Assembly: GCA_944326605.1 (NCBI GenBank)
Contig: CALVEM010000001.1
Span: forward strand, 62,001 to 126,000
Length of the DNA: 64,000 nt
From: Candidatus Gastranaerophilales bacterium
Lineage (GTDB): Bacteria > Cyanobacteriota > Vampirovibrionia > Gastranaerophilales > Gastranaerophilaceae
Direction of reading: 5' to 3'
Numbering within the stretch: the first letter of the stretch is position 1; every line of letters starts with the position of its first letter. This document shows positions 1-9,360 of this stretch, in pieces. The position numbers and the translations under genes are program-made. The notes below the pieces were generated by a model, which saw nothing but the letters and a program-made list of their open reading frames with translations, did no database searches and was not told where the DNA came from.

Positions 1-2850
1 ATCTTTTGTTATTGTTAGATCTTCAGGAGTAACATTTTTCCCGAAAGAAATAACATCATCTCCTGCATCTACAAGTTCTTTTGAAACTTCAACCCAAACA
101 GGATACCAATCTGTGTAGTAGTTATCTTGCTGCCATTTTTGTTCTCTGACAATTGCCCATTTTTCGTCTAAAACTGCATCTTTACCATCTCCGGCATAGA
201 TATATGTGTCGTTTCCGCCACCGCCTTCAAGGGTGTCGTCTCCTTCTCCACCTATAAGAGTATCATTTCCATCACCGCCGTATAATGTATCGTTACCTCT
301 GCCGCCATGAAGAAAATCAGCTCCCCCACCGCCATTTATAAGGTCATTACCATCCATACCATAAATTATGTCTGCGGTATCGCCGCCTGTAATTGTATCA
401 TTACCGTCAGTACCAATAACATATAGCGGTTTTGAACCTGCAACGTATGTAAATTCCCCATTTTGGAATTTTAAACCGCTGTTTAAATAATTTATTAATT
501 GTGCACCATATCCTAATTCTTTAATTGTATTAGCAAGTCTTGTAACATCCAAAGAACCGTCATCAGCAAGCATTTTTGCAATGACATAGGAAGCTGTGAA
601 TGCATCGCCGTCTGCAGTGTTTGCTACGATATTTTCATAAGTGTTGTCGCTATAAATGATGCAATCTGTTGAATAATCATAAGCAATATCAAATTTATCA
701 GCCAAACCTGTTTGAGCTATAAACTGTACATATAATTTGTCTTTCAAAGAATTATAGGCATTACCAATATTATTTGCCTGAAATTCGCTCATATTATCTA
801 CATCAAGTCTGAGCAACTTTGATAAAACCAGTTTTTGCATTTCTTCTCCGGTTTTATTTTCACCAAGCCACATTGACATCATATTATCAAACTGATTGTA
901 TATATCATTAGCATTAGTCATTGAAGCCATTTGTTTGATAAGAGTTTTTAAATTATCATTTTGTGAAGCTGCAAGCTGTAAATCTATTGAATTGCCATAT
1001 CCCCTAAGCCATGGCAGATCAATAACATCCACATCCAAGATATAATCTCCGCCATAAACTGAATTCATATCACTATATTGTGTTGCAACATCATACAAGT
1101 CTTTTGTTGTACCGTCAGTGTATTGTACGGTTGATTTTTCTGTTACAATATTATTATTGTCAATAGCATTTATCTTATATGAATTTGTATAAATAGATTG
1201 AATTCCTGCCTCTGTAAGAGTTTTCAATTCACCTTCTTCAGTAATGCCGTTTTCATTCAAATCCTGCCATAATCGTATCTTATTAAAATCAGCATCTTGA
1301 GAATTTATAATACCATCACCGTTTGAATCTACAGCTTTTAAATCTTCAAAACCTGTAGAATCTGTAGAGCCAAACATTTCTGATTGATTGTCTATTTTTT
1401 CGTTTCCATTTTTATCAATAGCAAGTATTGCCTCATTTTTAGAAATCCAACCTGTTTGTTCTCGGAAACCATCATTATCTACATCAAAGTAGACTTGGCT
1501 TTTACCAATGTCTATAGTTTCAATACCTTCGCCATCAAGGTCTATTGCCATTGGAGGTATATAACCTGGTTTTACAACAGGGATAGGTGAATTTGGATTC
1601 CAAAAAGGGAGATTATTAAAGAAAAATTTATTTATGTCTATTATATTTATTATTGAAGCACTAGTACTTTGATTTATCCAAAATTGAGGTTGATTTAACA
1701 TATCACCAAGTACTAGCCCAGGATACGTCGGAATTTTTATATTATTTAAATTTTGTGTAAATTTACCAATATTATTTGGAGATAGAATAACAGCTCTAAT
1801 TAGATCAAATACTTCTTTACTATATTGGGGATAAATGGATTTGAATGCTTCATAGTTTCCTTCTGCTAATGCTAAATTAAATATATCATTTGTAGAAAAC
1901 ATATTAGGTTTTGTGGTATAATGTTCGACTATAGGGTTTTCAGTTTGTCCTGATGTAGGCAATGTAACTCCATCAGGAGCAATTGTATCCGGATGAATAT
2001 TCCCATTTAAAGCATCATTTAGATATTTATCCATACCACTATTGTCTGTTCCTTTAATACTACCTTCAGGAATTATGATTTGTTCATCAGTACGAATTAA
2101 CGCAAATGATTTATCTTCTGAATATCTATCAGACAACCATGGATTTGCTTCTATTAATTCTTCTTGAGTTACTCCGAAACGATTAGCAATATCCCACATT
2201 GTATCGCCAGTTTTAACATGATAAGTATTTGTTTGATCTCCAACTTTTTGGTTGATTATTACATTGTTAATGTAGTGATTTTCTTCTACTGAACCAAAAA
2301 GAATTGTTGGTTCAGTTAATGTTTTCAGATCTTCAAAGTTGTCAGTATTTGTACCGATTGTCAATTCTTTTGTTTGTTCATTAAATTTTGCATATGCAAT
2401 TTCATCTTCTGCGAAATCGTATATTCCATCAAATAGCTTGCCAAGTGCTAAATTGGTAACACCACATAAAATACCAACTCCAAATACAACTCCTGCTGTT
2501 AGTGTTGATTCTGGGATAGTAGCTGTTATAGCTACACCAAGAGCAATTGAAACTCCAGTAGAGGAAATAGCTGTAATTGTAGCTTGCATAATCCCTTCCT
2601 CTTGATAACTCATTATTACATCAATTGCTGTAAAAGGAATTTCTGCAGATGCTTTAATGCCAATTTTAACAACTGAAGTCAACATTCCTTGCCCTTTAAT
2701 AAGGCTTTCTCCAGCAGAAAGGACAGCTCCTCTAATTGCACTAACACTTGAAACAGTAATTTCTTCTGGGGATACGTCTGGGATTGAAAATTCAGGATTA
2801 GTAACTATTTTTGCAGATACATTTTTTTCGTACATTACTCCACTTGTCAT
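1..2850 (-). CDS. Large LysM/EF-hand/RTX calcium-binding protein (3' end outside window)
   Basis: About 950 codons are visible, read from an ATG at 2850 with an AGGAGGT site just upstream; the frame stays open to base 1. In order: an N-terminal region with Ala/Gly-rich hydrophobic stretches (residues ~40-120); a LysM-like domain around 205-275 (VKTGDTMWDIANRFGV); a MAIDLDGEGIETI segment near 433; four EF-hand-like loops at ~455-535 (DVDNDGF, DKNGNEKID, DSNGDGIIN, LNENGI); and RTX nonapeptides at ~815-885 (GGDGNDTLIGGEGDD). The piece DDVISFGKNVTPEDLTI resembles the hemolysin-type Ca-binding related domain. RTX proteins are usually secreted and fold on binding calcium outside the cell. The LysM domain suggests peptidoglycan attachment. 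No RTX-type secretion genes are visible here. The gene is translationally coupled to the upstream membrane protein. Its exact role is unknown. Confidence 0.85.
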   Translation of the reverse strand, partial: MTSGVMYEKNVSAKIVTNPEFSIPDVSPEEITVSSVSAIRGAVLSAGESLIKGQGMLTSVVKIGIKASAEIPFTAIDVIMSYQEEGIMQATITAISSTGVSIALGVAITATIPESTLTAGVVFGVGILCGVTNLALGKLFDGIYDFAEDEIAYAKFNEQTKELTIGTNTDNFEDLKTLTEPTILFGSVEENHYINNVIINQKVGDQTNTYHVKTGDTMWDIANRFGVTQEELIEANPWLSDRYSEDKSFALIRTDEQIIIPEGSIKGTDNSGMDKYLNDALNGNIHPDTIAPDGVTLPTSGQTENPIVEHYTTKPNMFSTNDIFNLALAEGNYEAFKSIYPQYSKEVFDLIRAVILSPNNIGKFTQNLNNIKIPTYPGLVLGDMLNQPQFWINQSTSASIINIIDINKFFFNNLPFWNPNSPIPVVKPGYIPPMAIDLDGEGIETIDIGKSQVYFDVDNDGFREQTGWISKNEAILAIDKNGNEKIDNQSEMFGSTDSTGFEDLKAVDSNGDGIINSQDADFNKIRLWQDLNENGITEEGELKTLTEAGIQSIYTNSYKINAIDNNNIVTEKSTVQYTDGTTKDLYDVATQYSDMNSVYGGDYILDVDVIDLPWLRGYGNSIDLQLAASQNDNLKTLIKQMASMTNANDIYNQFDNMMSMWLGENKTGEEMQKLVLSKLLRLDVDNMSEFQANNIGNAYNSLKDKLYVQFIAQTGLADKFDIAYDYSTDCIIYSDNTYENIVANTADGDAFTASYVIAKMLADDGSLDVTRLANTIKELGYGAQLINYLNSGLKFQNGEFTYVAGSKPLYVIGTDGNDTITGGDTADIIYGMDGNDLINGGGGADFLHGGRGNDTLYGGDGNDTLIGGEGDDTLEGGGGNDTYIYAGDGKDAVLDEKWAIVREQKWQQDNYYTDWYPVWVEVSKELVDAGDDVISFGKNVTPEDLTITKD

Positions 2851-3512
2851 TAAAATTTACCTCCTAAAAGATAAGATATTTTATTGTAACATTCTATATT
2901 ATTCGGGTAGGAAGTTAATGGAAATGTTAAATTATTATTCCCAATTAAAATTATATTTTTTTTATTTATTTTTATCTCTTTTATTTCTAATAATAATAAA
3001 TCAGTTTTTTTAAGCATATCAAAGCAACAAATACCAATAATGCGTTTATTCGTTAAAAATACGCTGTATGTGCCTAAAAAAAGGGTGAATATAAAAGAAA
3101 AACTACCTAATATTAAATAAAGAAAGAAAGTTTCAGATGTTACCATTTTAATTTTATTTACATCAAAGAAGAAAAATGGTAATATATATCCTCCAATAAA
3201 AACGCCTACTAAAAACTCAATAAATATACTAATTCTAACAATTGGTTGGTAAAAATATATAATAACTTCATTTGTATAATAATTTGTGATTTCTCTATTC
3301 AATATTTTATAAGAACTTCTAAAAAATAAGAACGCAATCGTACTATATAATAATCCTATAATCAGACCCAATATAAGTGTAATATGGTTAAAATCAAAAG
3401 AATTAAAATGTTTAACTATATAACTTAATACTACTAAAGCAGTGCAATATGATAATACTAATACACAAGCAAATCCAATTAAAATAATTATTAAATTTTT
3501 AATTTTTTTCAT
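2850..3512 (-). CDS. Multi-pass membrane protein with bacterial PH-like C-terminus
   Basis: This 220-residue protein has about four hydrophobic helices (residues ~7-32, ~42-65, ~95-115, ~127-150). A soluble tail follows, beginning SVFLTNKRIIGI, which resembles the start of bacterial PH (YdbS-type) domains; that match is by eye only. Its TAA stop overlaps the ATG of the downstream RTX/LysM gene by one base (TAATG), and the ribosome-binding site of the RTX gene lies inside its last codons. The two are therefore very probably one transcript with coupled translation. It may help anchor or export the RTX protein, but nothing in the sequence proves this. Confidence 0.7.
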   Translation of the reverse strand: MKKIKNLIIILIGFACVLVLSYCTALVVLSYIVKHFNSFDFNHITLILGLIIGLLYSTIAFLFFRSSYKILNREITNYYTNEVIIYFYQPIVRISIFIEFLVGVFIGGYILPFFFFDVNKIKMVTSETFFLYLILGSFSFIFTLFLGTYSVFLTNKRIIGICCFDMLKKTDLLLLEIKEIKINKKNIILIGNNNLTFPLTSYPNNIECYNKISYLLGGKF

Positions 3513-3730
3513 AACTTCTTCATTAACCCAATTTTAAATAGAATATAATATTTTTTATTTTTGACTAGAACCTATAAGTTCATATAATGAGACCTAAAAT
3601 AATAAACATTCCATTCTACTTCTTACCCATTACTCAAAAATACTTCAAACAAAATATATGTCTATTACCCAAAAGTCTATATTTTTTTGAAATATTTTCT
3701 CGTACACGATAACAAATTTAGAAAACTTTG

Positions 3731-4936
3731 TCAAGCTCGTATTTTACAGCTATTTAAGAAAGCAATCTGCTCTTTTAATAAATTTTGTAATTCGAATTTT
3801 TCTATTATTGTTTCCCTAGCTGAAATTCGTATATTTGAATACTTTTCAGGTTCTTCAAGAACTGAGTTTATTTTTTGCGAAAGTAAATCTATATTATAAA
3901 AATCTGTTAAAATACCGTTGAAACTATCTTGTATCACTTCTTTTACCGGTGCTGTATCAGATGCAACAACACAACAGCCGACAGACATAGCTTCAAGTAA
4001 TGACCAAGACAAAACAAAAGGATAAGTTAAATAAACGTGGCATCTTGAAACCTGCAGTAGTTTTATATATTCAGGATAAGATAAATTCCCGACAAAATGA
4101 ATTCTGGATAAATCCAAATCCAGTTCTCTCAGCATTTTTTGTTTAAAAGTATCATTTATTAAACGTCGTCCGTAACAAACTCTGTCTTCTCCGCCAATTA
4201 TAACCTGCAAATGAGGTCTTGTCTTCTGTAATTTTTCAACAGCCCTCATAAATTCGGGAAAACCTCTGTATTCTTCCATACCGCGTGTCGCATAGGTTAA
4301 AATTTCATCTTTTCTTGTAAATACTTTTCCTTTAAATTTAAATTCGGCATTTTCATCAGGAGAACATATTTCTGTATCAATTCCTTCATGTATTACTCGA
4401 ATTTTATGCTGAAATTCTTTCGGGAATTGAGATTTTTGCCATTCTGTCGGAGATATTCCATAATCACAGTTTACTAAATCCAATAAAAGATGTGAATTTT
4501 TGCACCTTAATTTTGCTCTTGTATCAATATCTACAGGTTTCCCGTCAAATCCGACATCTGCCCCTTCCGCGTTATAAAACCATTCAAAATAACAAATCAG
4601 CGGAACATCAGGAAAGATATCTTTAACAAACAGAGTAGTTCCCCAAGTATGTCCATAAATGATATCAGGTTTATATCCCTGATTCTTCATTTGGATTAAA
4701 ATTTCAGCCGCTGACTGCCCGTGAATTATTGCATCTTCATAAAACCTTAAATATTTATGGCAGTCTTTCGGAACATCTCGTTTTAATTTATAAATAGTTT
4801 TGTTTATTCTTGCCGTAGTTTTTGTAGCTGTGTTATTTGTTACAAAACAAACTTCATTAGCAGGATCTTTTGCAAGAGCCATTGCTAAAAATTTAAATTG
4901 ACCCGGAAAATTTCTGTGCAAAAACAAAATCTTCAT
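3731..4936 (-). CDS. Glycosyltransferase, family 4 (GT-B fold)
   Basis: A 401-residue protein of the usual GT4 length. The N-terminus MKILFLHRNFPGQFK is typical of GT-B enzymes. The C-terminal half carries the nucleotide-sugar site: TRGMEEYRGFPEFMRAVEKL, then FVGNLSYPEYIKLLQVSRCH, and LSWSLLEAMSVGCCVVASDT with the E of the E-x7-E-like motif. It should add a sugar from a nucleotide donor to a surface polysaccharide or lipid acceptor in the cytoplasm; donor and acceptor cannot be told. It stands alone on this strand, next to the phage remnant. No clear Shine-Dalgarno precedes the ATG. Confidence 0.88.
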   Translation of the reverse strand: MKILFLHRNFPGQFKFLAMALAKDPANEVCFVTNNTATKTTARINKTIYKLKRDVPKDCHKYLRFYEDAIIHGQSAAEILIQMKNQGYKPDIIYGHTWGTTLFVKDIFPDVPLICYFEWFYNAEGADVGFDGKPVDIDTRAKLRCKNSHLLLDLVNCDYGISPTEWQKSQFPKEFQHKIRVIHEGIDTEICSPDENAEFKFKGKVFTRKDEILTYATRGMEEYRGFPEFMRAVEKLQKTRPHLQVIIGGEDRVCYGRRLINDTFKQKMLRELDLDLSRIHFVGNLSYPEYIKLLQVSRCHVYLTYPFVLSWSLLEAMSVGCCVVASDTAPVKEVIQDSFNGILTDFYNIDLLSQKINSVLEEPEKYSNIRISARETIIEKFELQNLLKEQIAFLNSCKIRA

Positions 4937-4976
4937 ATAAATAAGATAATATTGAAAAAATTTTTTGCAAGTATTT

Positions 4977-5420
4977 TTATTTTAAATAATCATTTATTGA
5001 ATTCATAATTTCTTCAAAATCATCATCAGTAAGGTTTAAATAAGGACGTGAAGGTATTTCAACAGATTTATTCCGCCCTGCTTGTCCGCCGAGTTGGTGT
5101 ATTGCAGCGTATTCAAGGTTTGAACCTATAATCGCTGAATCGTTATCATAATAAGTATTAACAGAAGATGCGAGCTGACCTGATACCTGCAAAATCATGC
5201 CGGGCCACTGTTTATTTTTAGTCCGCTGTTTTATTGTGGAATCTTTTAGGTTTTCCCACTTCGGACGACCTTCTTCTTTAAAATTTTCTTCTGTTGAATA
5301 TGCGAAAATCCCTGCGATGTTTTTCATTAAAGGTCGCAGGTTTTCGCTTCTTTGAGCCAAATCAAGGAGTCTTGATTTAACTTCTTTATTGTCGATTTTA
5401 ATTTCTATCGGGTTGGACAT
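4977..5420 (-). CDS. Phage virion morphogenesis (Mu gpG-like tail completion) protein
   Basis: The 147 residues show the pattern of the phage virion morphogenesis/tail completion family: RPLMKNIAGIFAYSTEENFKEEG near the N-terminus, then WENLKDSTIKQR, then LQVSGQLASSV followed by a Y-AAIHQLGGQAG segment and IPSRPYLNL. These proteins act late in head or tail maturation in Mu-like and P2-like phages. It overlaps the upstream ORF by 23 bases. No other structural phage gene lies nearby, so this is a relic or a domesticated gene. The adjacent Dam methylase and the tRNA-end duplication support a mobile-element origin. Confidence 0.75.
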   Translation of the reverse strand: MSNPIEIKIDNKEVKSRLLDLAQRSENLRPLMKNIAGIFAYSTEENFKEEGRPKWENLKDSTIKQRTKNKQWPGMILQVSGQLASSVNTYYDNDSAIIGSNLEYAAIHQLGGQAGRNKSVEIPSRPYLNLTDDDFEEIMNSINDYLK

Positions 5421-5769
5421 TATCCTCGTTTATTTTTTCAGTAAAATTGAATGTTTCTATTAGGTGTGCTTCCACTATATATATTCTTTCTATATTGTAA
5501 GATACTAGTATCCCAGTCTTAGCATCTTTTTTTACAAGTACATATAAAAATTGTTCATTTTCTTCTACTAATGGCTCTTGCATCTTGCTAAGAAGAATTA
5601 AAATAAAATTTCTAAAACTATTATCATGGTACGCTTGAGTGATTGGATGATCTTTCCACACAGTATAAGGTCTAAAATTGTTTTTTATAAACGTTACTAA
5701 TTTGTCAAATGATAATTCCCCGTTTTTATACGAATTAATTTTTTTTGGTAATTCTTTTAGTGCTTCCAT
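5398..5769 (-). CDS. Hypothetical protein between phage-type genes
   Basis: The product is 123 residues from the ATG at 5769, chosen over a longer in-frame ATG at 5805 because AGGAG lies 8 bases ahead of it. It contains a hydrophobic FRNFILILLSKM stretch and a YVLVKKDAKTGILVSYNIERIYIVEAHLI strand-rich segment, with no family I recognise. It overlaps the gpG-like gene by 23 bases and lies downstream of the Dam methylase in the same orientation, so it is probably part of the same phage-derived block. Confidence 0.5.
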   Translation of the reverse strand: MEALKELPKKINSYKNGELSFDKLVTFIKNNFRPYTVWKDHPITQAYHDNSFRNFILILLSKMQEPLVEENEQFLYVLVKKDAKTGILVSYNIERIYIVEAHLIETFNFTEKINEDNVQPDRN

Positions 5770-5822
5770 TTTATTTACTCCTAGATTCAGTATATTAAGA
5801 TCCACTTACACTTAATATTATA

Positions 5823-6617
5823 TTATATTATGTGATAATTTGAAATCAAGAGTTCTTTATATACCTTGTTCGCCCTGCTAGTACCCTCACGATTGTTAAT
5901 TCCGTTCTGTCTTTCAACTTCAATCATCTCAAAGCCTTTGTATAATTCTCGGACTTTTGGAGAATCATCGTATGAGAGCAGAAAACGCCCTTTGATGCTG
6001 CCTAAAACATCTCTTAAACGTTCGTGGTCAAAGTCTGCTGTAGAGGTTACTTCATAACCGCAGCCTGAAGTGTACGGCGGATCGCAATAGAAAAATGCAC
6101 CTTCAAAATCGTATTGTTTAATCAATTTTTCAAAGTCACGATTTTCAACCATAACCTTATCAAGGCGTTTGTGGATTGCATCAATTTTTTCTAAAACATT
6201 GCGTTGAGATTTCGATGCACCGCCTGAAGATTTTTTCACAGTTCCGAAAGTGTCTCCACGACCGCCAAATGAACGGGTGATTAAAAACAGAAATTGTGCG
6301 GCTTTTTGGATATCGGTAATAAAAGTTCCGTTCAAAAATTGCAAGAACATCTCACGAGAGCCTAAAAGATACTGCAATTCTTCTTTTAAAGCATTAGGGT
6401 GGTATTTTACAATTCTGAAAAGATTAACCAATCTTCCGTCAAGGTCGTTGTATATTTCTAAATCAGCCCAACGGTCTTTATAAAACAAAACCCAACCTGC
6501 ACCGCCGAATGGTTCAATGTATGATTGAATATCCGTAGGAATTAACGGTGCAATACGTTTGCGGAGTAATCTTTTTCCGCCAACCCAGTTTAATAAACTT
6601 TTTTTATCAACTGTCAT
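5823..6617 (-). CDS. D12-class DNA adenine N6-methyltransferase (Dam family)
   Basis: 264 residues, normal for a Dam-type enzyme. The AdoMet-binding motif appears as NWVGGKRLLRKRI at the N-terminus with YIEPFGGAGWVLF following. The catalytic DPPY motif is FFYCDPPYTSGCGYE at ~residue 175. It transfers methyl from S-adenosylmethionine to adenine N6 in a short DNA target, probably GATC-like, although the specificity is not readable. AAAGGAG precedes the ATG. No restriction enzyme is adjacent; together with the gpG-like gene this argues for a phage-borne methylase rather than half of a restriction-modification pair. Confidence 0.88.
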   Translation of the reverse strand: MTVDKKSLLNWVGGKRLLRKRIAPLIPTDIQSYIEPFGGAGWVLFYKDRWADLEIYNDLDGRLVNLFRIVKYHPNALKEELQYLLGSREMFLQFLNGTFITDIQKAAQFLFLITRSFGGRGDTFGTVKKSSGGASKSQRNVLEKIDAIHKRLDKVMVENRDFEKLIKQYDFEGAFFYCDPPYTSGCGYEVTSTADFDHERLRDVLGSIKGRFLLSYDDSPKVRELYKGFEMIEVERQNGINNREGTSRANKVYKELLISNYHII

Positions 6618-6666
6618 TCAAAACTCCTTTAATTATTGTTTAATTGCCTGTTGTACATACCTGTCT

Positions 6667-6716
6667 AACAATAAAATATAAAAAACTGGGACCGGAGGGA
6701 TTCGAACCCACGACCA
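6667..6716 (-). repeat. 50-bp duplicate of the tRNA-Met 3' end and its downstream flank (att-like)
   Basis: On the minus strand this reads exactly as the last 30 bases of the tRNA-Met gene (15155-15184) plus the next 20 bases, a perfect match of about 50 bp. The 5' half of the tRNA is missing, so it is not a gene. Such 3' fragments are the classic footprint of tyrosine-integrase elements that insert at tRNA ends. It sits 50 bp upstream of the phage-type methylase. Its orientation is inverted relative to the intact tRNA. Confidence 0.85.
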
Positions 6717-6768
6717 AGTTTTCAATAAACAAGTTAAATCCTATTCAAAATCTAAATCTTTAATATTT

Positions 6769-7869
6769 TTAATGTCTTTTTGTCCCATTTAAAATTTCAA
6801 GTGCTTTGCTATACAGCTTTTTCTGCCAAACACCTATATAAGTCGTAACAACAATCGTTACAACAAAATATAAATACGTTGTCTGAATAGGGTTATAAAT
6901 CCAGTAAATATCGTGGTTTGCACGCTCTGCTATCGAAATTCCGTTTATATGCAAAAGTGTTGCTGTAATTATGTACATTACAAGCAGATGATTTGCCATA
7001 ATATGATAAGTTACCTTGCCCATATCCTGAATAAATTTTATATCTTTAACATAAGGGTAAAGAATTTTCACTGTAAATAGTGAAGCCCAGATTCCTGTTA
7101 ATGCCGTAAGTATAGGAACTATTAACTGATCATCAAATCTTGCCCATACAAGAACATAACTCAAACCGATACCGTGTTCAGGATCATAATCTCTGTTAAA
7201 CATCCACAAAATCGACTGTAAGACAAAAACTGCGCCGAACCATTTCGGAGTGAAAATATTATAATTGTCTTTTATATAATGTGTATAAAAATACCCGAGA
7301 TATACAAAAAACATTGAAAACATTGTTCTTATAATGATAAGCATTAACGGTGTAACCGCAAACCATTTTGAAAACGGAATTGCCAGAACGCCAAGCAGCG
7401 CAAAAAATCCCAGATGAATAAACTTATTTTTTGTAGCCGCATTCAAAGCCCTGAACAAAAACAAAAATGTTATCATTGTCATAAATAACTGGGTTACAAA
7501 CCACAAAGGACAAGACAAATCAAACTGATGTCCGTTTAAAAACGGAGTAATAAAGAAATTCTTAAAGCTCAAAGGCATTCCCCAGAATTTCCCTGTCAAC
7601 TTTGCAATCAATATTGTAACAAGCATATAAAATAAATTGTACCAGAAATAAGGAACCAGAAGGCTTTTTATTCTGCGTTCAACGAATGTCGCAACATCCG
7701 TCAAATACTTATCCTTAAACAGGCAGCCCGAAATAAAGAAAAACAAAGCGAGCTGAAAAGAATAAGGAGGAAAAATTCCGAGAAGCGAAAATTCTAAATG
7801 CCCCGACACAACAAGCAAAATAGCAAGTGCCTTTAATACATTCATTTCATTTGAAAATAATTTATCCAT
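6769..7869 (-). CDS. Membrane acyltransferase, family 3 (OafA/NodX-like)
   Basis: 366 residues with about ten hydrophobic helices spanning the protein, typical of acyltransferase-3 enzymes. The N-terminal pattern NVLKALAILLVVSGHLEFS contains the conserved His of the family, and the helix after it ends in FFISGCLFKDKY. The family O-acylates sugars of surface polysaccharides at the inner membrane. It is divergent from galE and shares the 56-bp gap with it, which fits a role in surface-glycan decoration. Confidence 0.85.
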   Translation of the reverse strand: MDKLFSNEMNVLKALAILLVVSGHLEFSLLGIFPPYSFQLALFFFISGCLFKDKYLTDVATFVERRIKSLLVPYFWYNLFYMLVTILIAKLTGKFWGMPLSFKNFFITPFLNGHQFDLSCPLWFVTQLFMTMITFLFLFRALNAATKNKFIHLGFFALLGVLAIPFSKWFAVTPLMLIIIRTMFSMFFVYLGYFYTHYIKDNYNIFTPKWFGAVFVLQSILWMFNRDYDPEHGIGLSYVLVWARFDDQLIVPILTALTGIWASLFTVKILYPYVKDIKFIQDMGKVTYHIMANHLLVMYIITATLLHINGISIAERANHDIYWIYNPIQTTYLYFVVTIVVTTYIGVWQKKLYSKALEILNGTKRH

Positions 7870-7925
7870 ACAAAAAATGATAACATAAAAAATTTTGATA
7901 TATAATAGAACAAAAGGAGAAAAAT

Positions 7926-8918
7926 ATGACTATTCTTGTTTTAGGCGGGGCAGGTTACATCGGCTCTCATACAGTTTATGAACTTATAGATAAAGGCGAA
8001 GATGTTGTTATTGTTGATAATCTTCAAACAGGACATAAAGCGGCACTACATCCTAAAGCAAGATTTTATAAAGGTGATATAAGAGACAGAGAATTCCTTG
8101 ATGCAGTATTTAAGAAAGAAAAAATTGATGCGGTAATTCACTTTGCCGCCTGTTCGCTTGTAGGTGAAAGTATGGAAAAACCTTTAAAATACTATGATAA
8201 TAACCTTTGCGGAACAAAAATTTTATTAGATTCTTTGACTGCAAACGGGATTGATAAGATAGTATTTTCTTCAACCGCAGCGACTTACGGAGAACCGGAA
8301 AGAATACCAATTCTTGAAACCGACAGAACCGAACCCACAAATACATACGGAGAAACAAAGCTTTCTATGGAAAAAATGTTCAAATGGGTAGGAAAAGCAC
8401 ACAATATCCGATATGTTTCATTGAGATACTTTAACGCCTGCGGAGCACACAGCTCAGGCAAAATAGGAGAAGATCATAACCCTGAAACCCATCTTATACC
8501 GTTAATTTTGCAGGTTCCAAACGGCAAGAGAGAATTTATATCAATTTTCGGAGATGATTATGACACAAAAGACGGGACGTGTGTCAGAGATTATATACAC
8601 GTAACAGATCTGGCACAGGCGCATATTCTTGCGGTAAAATACCTGCAAAACGGCGGTCAAAGCGATATATTTAATCTCGGAAACGGTGTAGGATTTACGG
8701 TAAAAGAAGTAATCGATTGTTCAAGAAAAGTTACAGGGCATCCAATACCTGCAAAAATTTCGCAAAGACGCTCAGGAGATCCTGCACAACTTATTGCCTC
8801 GAGCGATAAAGCTAAAAAGATCTTAGGCTGGCAGCCGCAGCATGCCTCACTTGAAGAAATAATTTCATCAGCATGGCTCTGGCATAAAACCCATCCAAAC
8901 GGATTTAATCAGCAATAG
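7926..8918 (+). CDS. galE: UDP-glucose 4-epimerase
   Basis: 330 residues, the usual GalE length. The NAD-binding GGAGYIGSH motif is at the N-terminus. The catalytic S-T-YxxxK triad is seen in FSSTAATYGEP and TYGETKLSMEK, and the substrate region includes RYFNACGA. It interconverts UDP-glucose and UDP-galactose and so feeds the nearby glycosyltransferases. A TATAAT box at 7901 and AAAGGAG just ahead of the ATG give a clear promoter end and ribosome site. Confidence 0.95.
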   Translation: MTILVLGGAGYIGSHTVYELIDKGEDVVIVDNLQTGHKAALHPKARFYKGDIRDREFLDAVFKKEKIDAVIHFAACSLVGESMEKPLKYYDNNLCGTKILLDSLTANGIDKIVFSSTAATYGEPERIPILETDRTEPTNTYGETKLSMEKMFKWVGKAHNIRYVSLRYFNACGAHSSGKIGEDHNPETHLIPLILQVPNGKREFISIFGDDYDTKDGTCVRDYIHVTDLAQAHILAVKYLQNGGQSDIFNLGNGVGFTVKEVIDCSRKVTGHPIPAKISQRRSGDPAQLIASSDKAKKILGWQPQHASLEEIISSAWLWHKTHPNGFNQQ

Positions 8919-8950
8919 CAAAAAAATTCTTGTTTAAACTTATAATAACT

Positions 8951-9349
8951 ATGAAAATTCAAAATTCTTATTCTCAGCAAACATTTCAGGCTAAATTTCT
9001 GTATAGTGATTCTTTAAAACAAATTGCAGACTATGCTGTCGCTCACGGGAAATTTGATAAATTAAATACTGCCAGAAAAAATATTGAAAGCTCTTATCTC
9101 ACTATGCGCCTAAGGGCAGATATATATGAAAATGATGAAGGGGAAAAATTTATTAGTTTTTCAAAATTTATACCTAAGAAAAATGTATTGGTTGCGAAAA
9201 ATCAGGATGATTATATAATGGCAAAAACTACAACCTATAAATCCAATAAAAAGGGCAGTCTTTTAAAGTTTGCGCTTGAACAAATTATTAAACTCGGTAA
9301 TAATGCCCCAAATAATAAAATGTACAAACACGTTGTAATAGAAAAATAA
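8951..9349 (+). CDS. Hypothetical small protein
   Basis: 132 residues if the ATG at 8951 is used; a longer TTG-started version from 8930 is possible. The N-terminus MKIQNSYSQQTFQAKF and a Lys-rich C-terminus ending KHVVIEK are visible, with no signal peptide, membrane helix or family motif that I recognise. It lies 32 bases after galE. No ribosome-binding site is visible, and a TATAAT stands only four bases ahead of the ATG, so it may be leaderless or read from the galE transcript. Confidence 0.55.
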   Translation: MKIQNSYSQQTFQAKFLYSDSLKQIADYAVAHGKFDKLNTARKNIESSYLTMRLRADIYENDEGEKFISFSKFIPKKNVLVAKNQDDYIMAKTTTYKSNKKGSLLKFALEQIIKLGNNAPNNKMYKHVVIEK

Positions 9350-9360
9350 AGTTAATAGTG

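Noticed and set aside
2657..3013. Plus-strand ORF opposite the RTX gene start
   Set aside because: Antisense to two well-supported genes, with no ribosome site or family signal.
6667..6716. A second tRNA-Met gene
   Set aside because: Only the 3' half is present; no D-arm or anticodon arm precedes it.
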